A DNA stretch of 64,000 nt, taken from JAAXGI01 sp965206975. GTDB lineage: Bacteria; Gemmatimonadota; Gemmatimonadetes; Longimicrobiales; Gaopeijiaceae. Below are positions 62,553-64,000 of this stretch, in pieces. The position numbers were made by a program, and so were the translations under genes. The first letter of the stretch is position 1. Each line of letters opens with the position of its first letter. The stretch covers positions 1,984,001 through 2,048,000 of the forward strand of contig OZ242253.1 of the NCBI GenBank assembly GCA_965206975.1, given 5' to 3'. The notes under the pieces were generated by a model. It made no database searches. It was not told where the DNA came from and was given only the letters and a program-made list of their open reading frames with translations.

Positions 62553-64000
62553 GTGCGATCCACCTGCGCCAGCTTCGGCGGGGTGGCGCAGATCAAAGAA
62601 TCGCTCGGAGATCGGGGAGGGCTTCCGATGTTTGAATCGATCGTGCACGACGTGCGGTACGCGGTGCGGGGGCTCTTCCGCGCGAAGGGGTTCGCCGCCG
62701 TGAGCGTGCTGACGCTGGCCCTCGGCCTCGGCATCAGCTCGACGTTCTTCACCATTGCCAGCGGATGGGCGCTGCGCTCGTTGCCGTTCGAGGATCCCGA
62801 CGCGCTGGTCATCTCGAGCGAGGCGCAGCCGAGACTGGGACGTACGCGGGAGCTCGTCTCGGCCGGAAGCTTCCAGGACTGGCGGCGGGACGCCCGCCTC
62901 TTCCAGGGTGTCGCCGTCTACTCGCAGGTCCGCTTCAGCGCGAACTTCGGGATGGGGAGTCCGGAGCGACTCGAGGGCGCGCGGGTGTCTGTGGGGCTGT
63001 TTCCGCTGCTGGGGATCGACCCGGTTCACGGCCGGCACTTCCTGCCGGAGGAAGACCTCCCCTCGGCGAGGCGGGTGGCCCTCGTCAGCTATGAGCTGTG
63101 GGAGCAGCGGTTCAGGGGCGACCCCGGTGTGCTCGGACGCACGGTCGACCTCGATGATGAAGCGCATGAGATCATCGGGGTCCTCCCCGAAGATTTCCAG
63201 TTCCCGTTCTTCCAGAAGGTCTGGACGCCGGTCCGGCTCGACCCGGCCGACGAGGACCGCGGTCGGCGGCGTTTCGAAGCCATTGCGCGGTTGTCACCCG
63301 GCGTGACCGCTGGGAGCGCGCAGGCCGAGCTGGTGGCGCGCGCCGGGGACGTCGCGGCACGCTATCCCGATACCAACGAGGAATGGAGCGTTCGGGCCAG
63401 GTACCTGCGTGATGAGTGGATACCGCCCGTGACGAGGCTGGCCGCGGCCGCGCAGTTCGCGCAGGTCGGCTTCGTCCTGCTGATCATCTGTGCGAACGTC
63501 GCCAACCTGATGCTGGCCCGCGCCTCCGCCCGCCGTTACGAGACGGTGATGAGGGGCGCGCTCGGCGCGACGCGGGGGCGCCTCGTTCGCCAGTCCATCA
63601 CCGAGGGCCTCGTGCTGGCATCGCTCGGCGGGGTGCTGGGCATCTACATGGCGACGTGGGGCGACGTCTGGGTCAAGTCGCTCATCCAGGTCCCGACGCC
63701 GTACTGGGTGCAGTTCCCTTTCGATTGGACGGCTCTCGCGTTCTCTCTGCTGGCGGTGGTGGTGACGGGCGTCGGCATCAGCGTGCTCCCCGCGCTCCGC
63801 GGCTCGAGGCTCTATCTCACCCAGACGATGAAGGGGGCCGGCGAGGGATCCGGTGTTGGCGGCGGGACGCTGCGCCGGCTCCTGGTCGGCTCGCAGTTTG
63901 CGCTGGCGGTGATTCTCCTGACCAGTGCGCTGCTGGTAGCCCGGAGCTATCTGACCATCGATGATGCCGAGAGTGGCTACGCGACGGACGGTATCGTGAC
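62553..64000 (+). CDS. ADOP/MacB-type ABC permease, 3' end outside the window
   Basis: The frame encodes an FtsX-type permease of the duplicated orphan kind: FESIVHDVRYAVRGLFRAKG, then AAVSVLTLALGLGISSTFFT (first helix), a MacB periplasmic domain (VGLFPLLGIDPVHGRHFLPEE, LVSYELWEQRF, EIIGVLPEDFQFP), and an FtsX core (CANVANLMLARASARRYETVMRGALGATRGRLVR) that runs off the end. The usual start would be ATG at 62628, but the frame is open to GTG at 62553 and reads ASFGGVAQIKESLGD, which resembles the end of the ADOP N-terminal prefix domain, so a longer ancestral gene is likely. Confidence 0.82.
   Translation, partial: MRSTCASFGGVAQIKESLGDRGGLPMFESIVHDVRYAVRGLFRAKGFAAVSVLTLALGLGISSTFFTIASGWALRSLPFEDPDALVISSEAQPRLGRTRELVSAGSFQDWRRDARLFQGVAVYSQVRFSANFGMGSPERLEGARVSVGLFPLLGIDPVHGRHFLPEEDLPSARRVALVSYELWEQRFRGDPGVLGRTVDLDDEAHEIIGVLPEDFQFPFFQKVWTPVRLDPADEDRGRRRFEAIARLSPGVTAGSAQAELVARAGDVAARYPDTNEEWSVRARYLRDEWIPPVTRLAAAAQFAQVGFVLLIICANVANLMLARASARRYETVMRGALGATRGRLVRQSITEGLVLASLGGVLGIYMATWGDVWVKSLIQVPTPYWVQFPFDWTALAFSLLAVVVTGVGISVLPALRGSRLYLTQTMKGAGEGSGVGGGTLRRLLVGSQFALAVILLTSALLVARSYLTIDDAESGYATDGIV

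Overview
The window is high-GC bacterial DNA from an organism with an outer membrane. It carries two large TonB-dependent receptors, an RND efflux pump with its outer-membrane channel, a beta-barrel protein, many lipoproteins, PQQ-type dehydrogenases, a DUF5715-type lipoprotein and duplicated-type (ADOP/MacB-like) FtsX permeases. This mix is most typical of Gemmatimonadota or Acidobacteriota; that placement is inferred from gene content only. No rRNA, tRNA or CRISPR array was found.

Layout. 1-4613: an IS21-family element whose istB is split inside its Walker A motif by a 2.6-kb serine-recombinase element. 4614-5031: a frameshifted FtsX permease tail. 5231-11853: a three-gene RND efflux operon with a divergent TetR-type repressor and a 28-bp palindromic operator. 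12108-15671: a cytochrome b / sulfite-oxidase-like molybdoenzyme / lipoprotein cluster facing a DoxX and FMN glutamate-synthase-like pair. 16175-18412: a divergent NrtR (Nudix regulator) and ARPP-1-domain pair around a palindrome. 18778-25036: cupin, beta-barrel protein, an M28-like peptidase with altered metal-site residues, a DoxX-like protein and a DUF192 lipoprotein, with receptor fragments between them. 25527-27707: a PQQ beta-propeller enzyme. 27830-28575: three unrelated gene fragments side by side.

28558-40437 is the centrepiece: a recognisable quinohemoprotein amine dehydrogenase (qhp) operon, qhpG-A-D-C-B-F-E. It holds the three enzyme subunits and all the known maturation proteins (radical SAM QhpD, subtilisin-like QhpE, ABC exporter QhpF, flavin monooxygenase QhpG). 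It is broken twice. qhpG is frameshifted by an 8-bp tandem duplication. qhpA is split after its first heme motif by an IS256-family element flanked by an 8-bp target duplication, and that element carries an IS110-family element in its right end. Removing the extra bases restores both reading frames exactly, so the damage looks recent.

40601-64000 is accessory DNA: an NHL-repeat lipoprotein, a CehA/McbA-type protein, a DUF5715 lipoprotein, a tandem-repeat membrane protein, a serpin tail, two TonB receptors each with a one-base deletion, a second PQQ dehydrogenase with an N-terminal cytochrome c, a steroid 5-alpha-reductase-like protein with fragments of two other sterol-type enzymes nearby, a SolA-type amine oxidase overlapped by an orphan HicB-like gene, an amidohydrolase, and the start of an ADOP permease running off the end. 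The region is rich in insertion elements and decaying genes.
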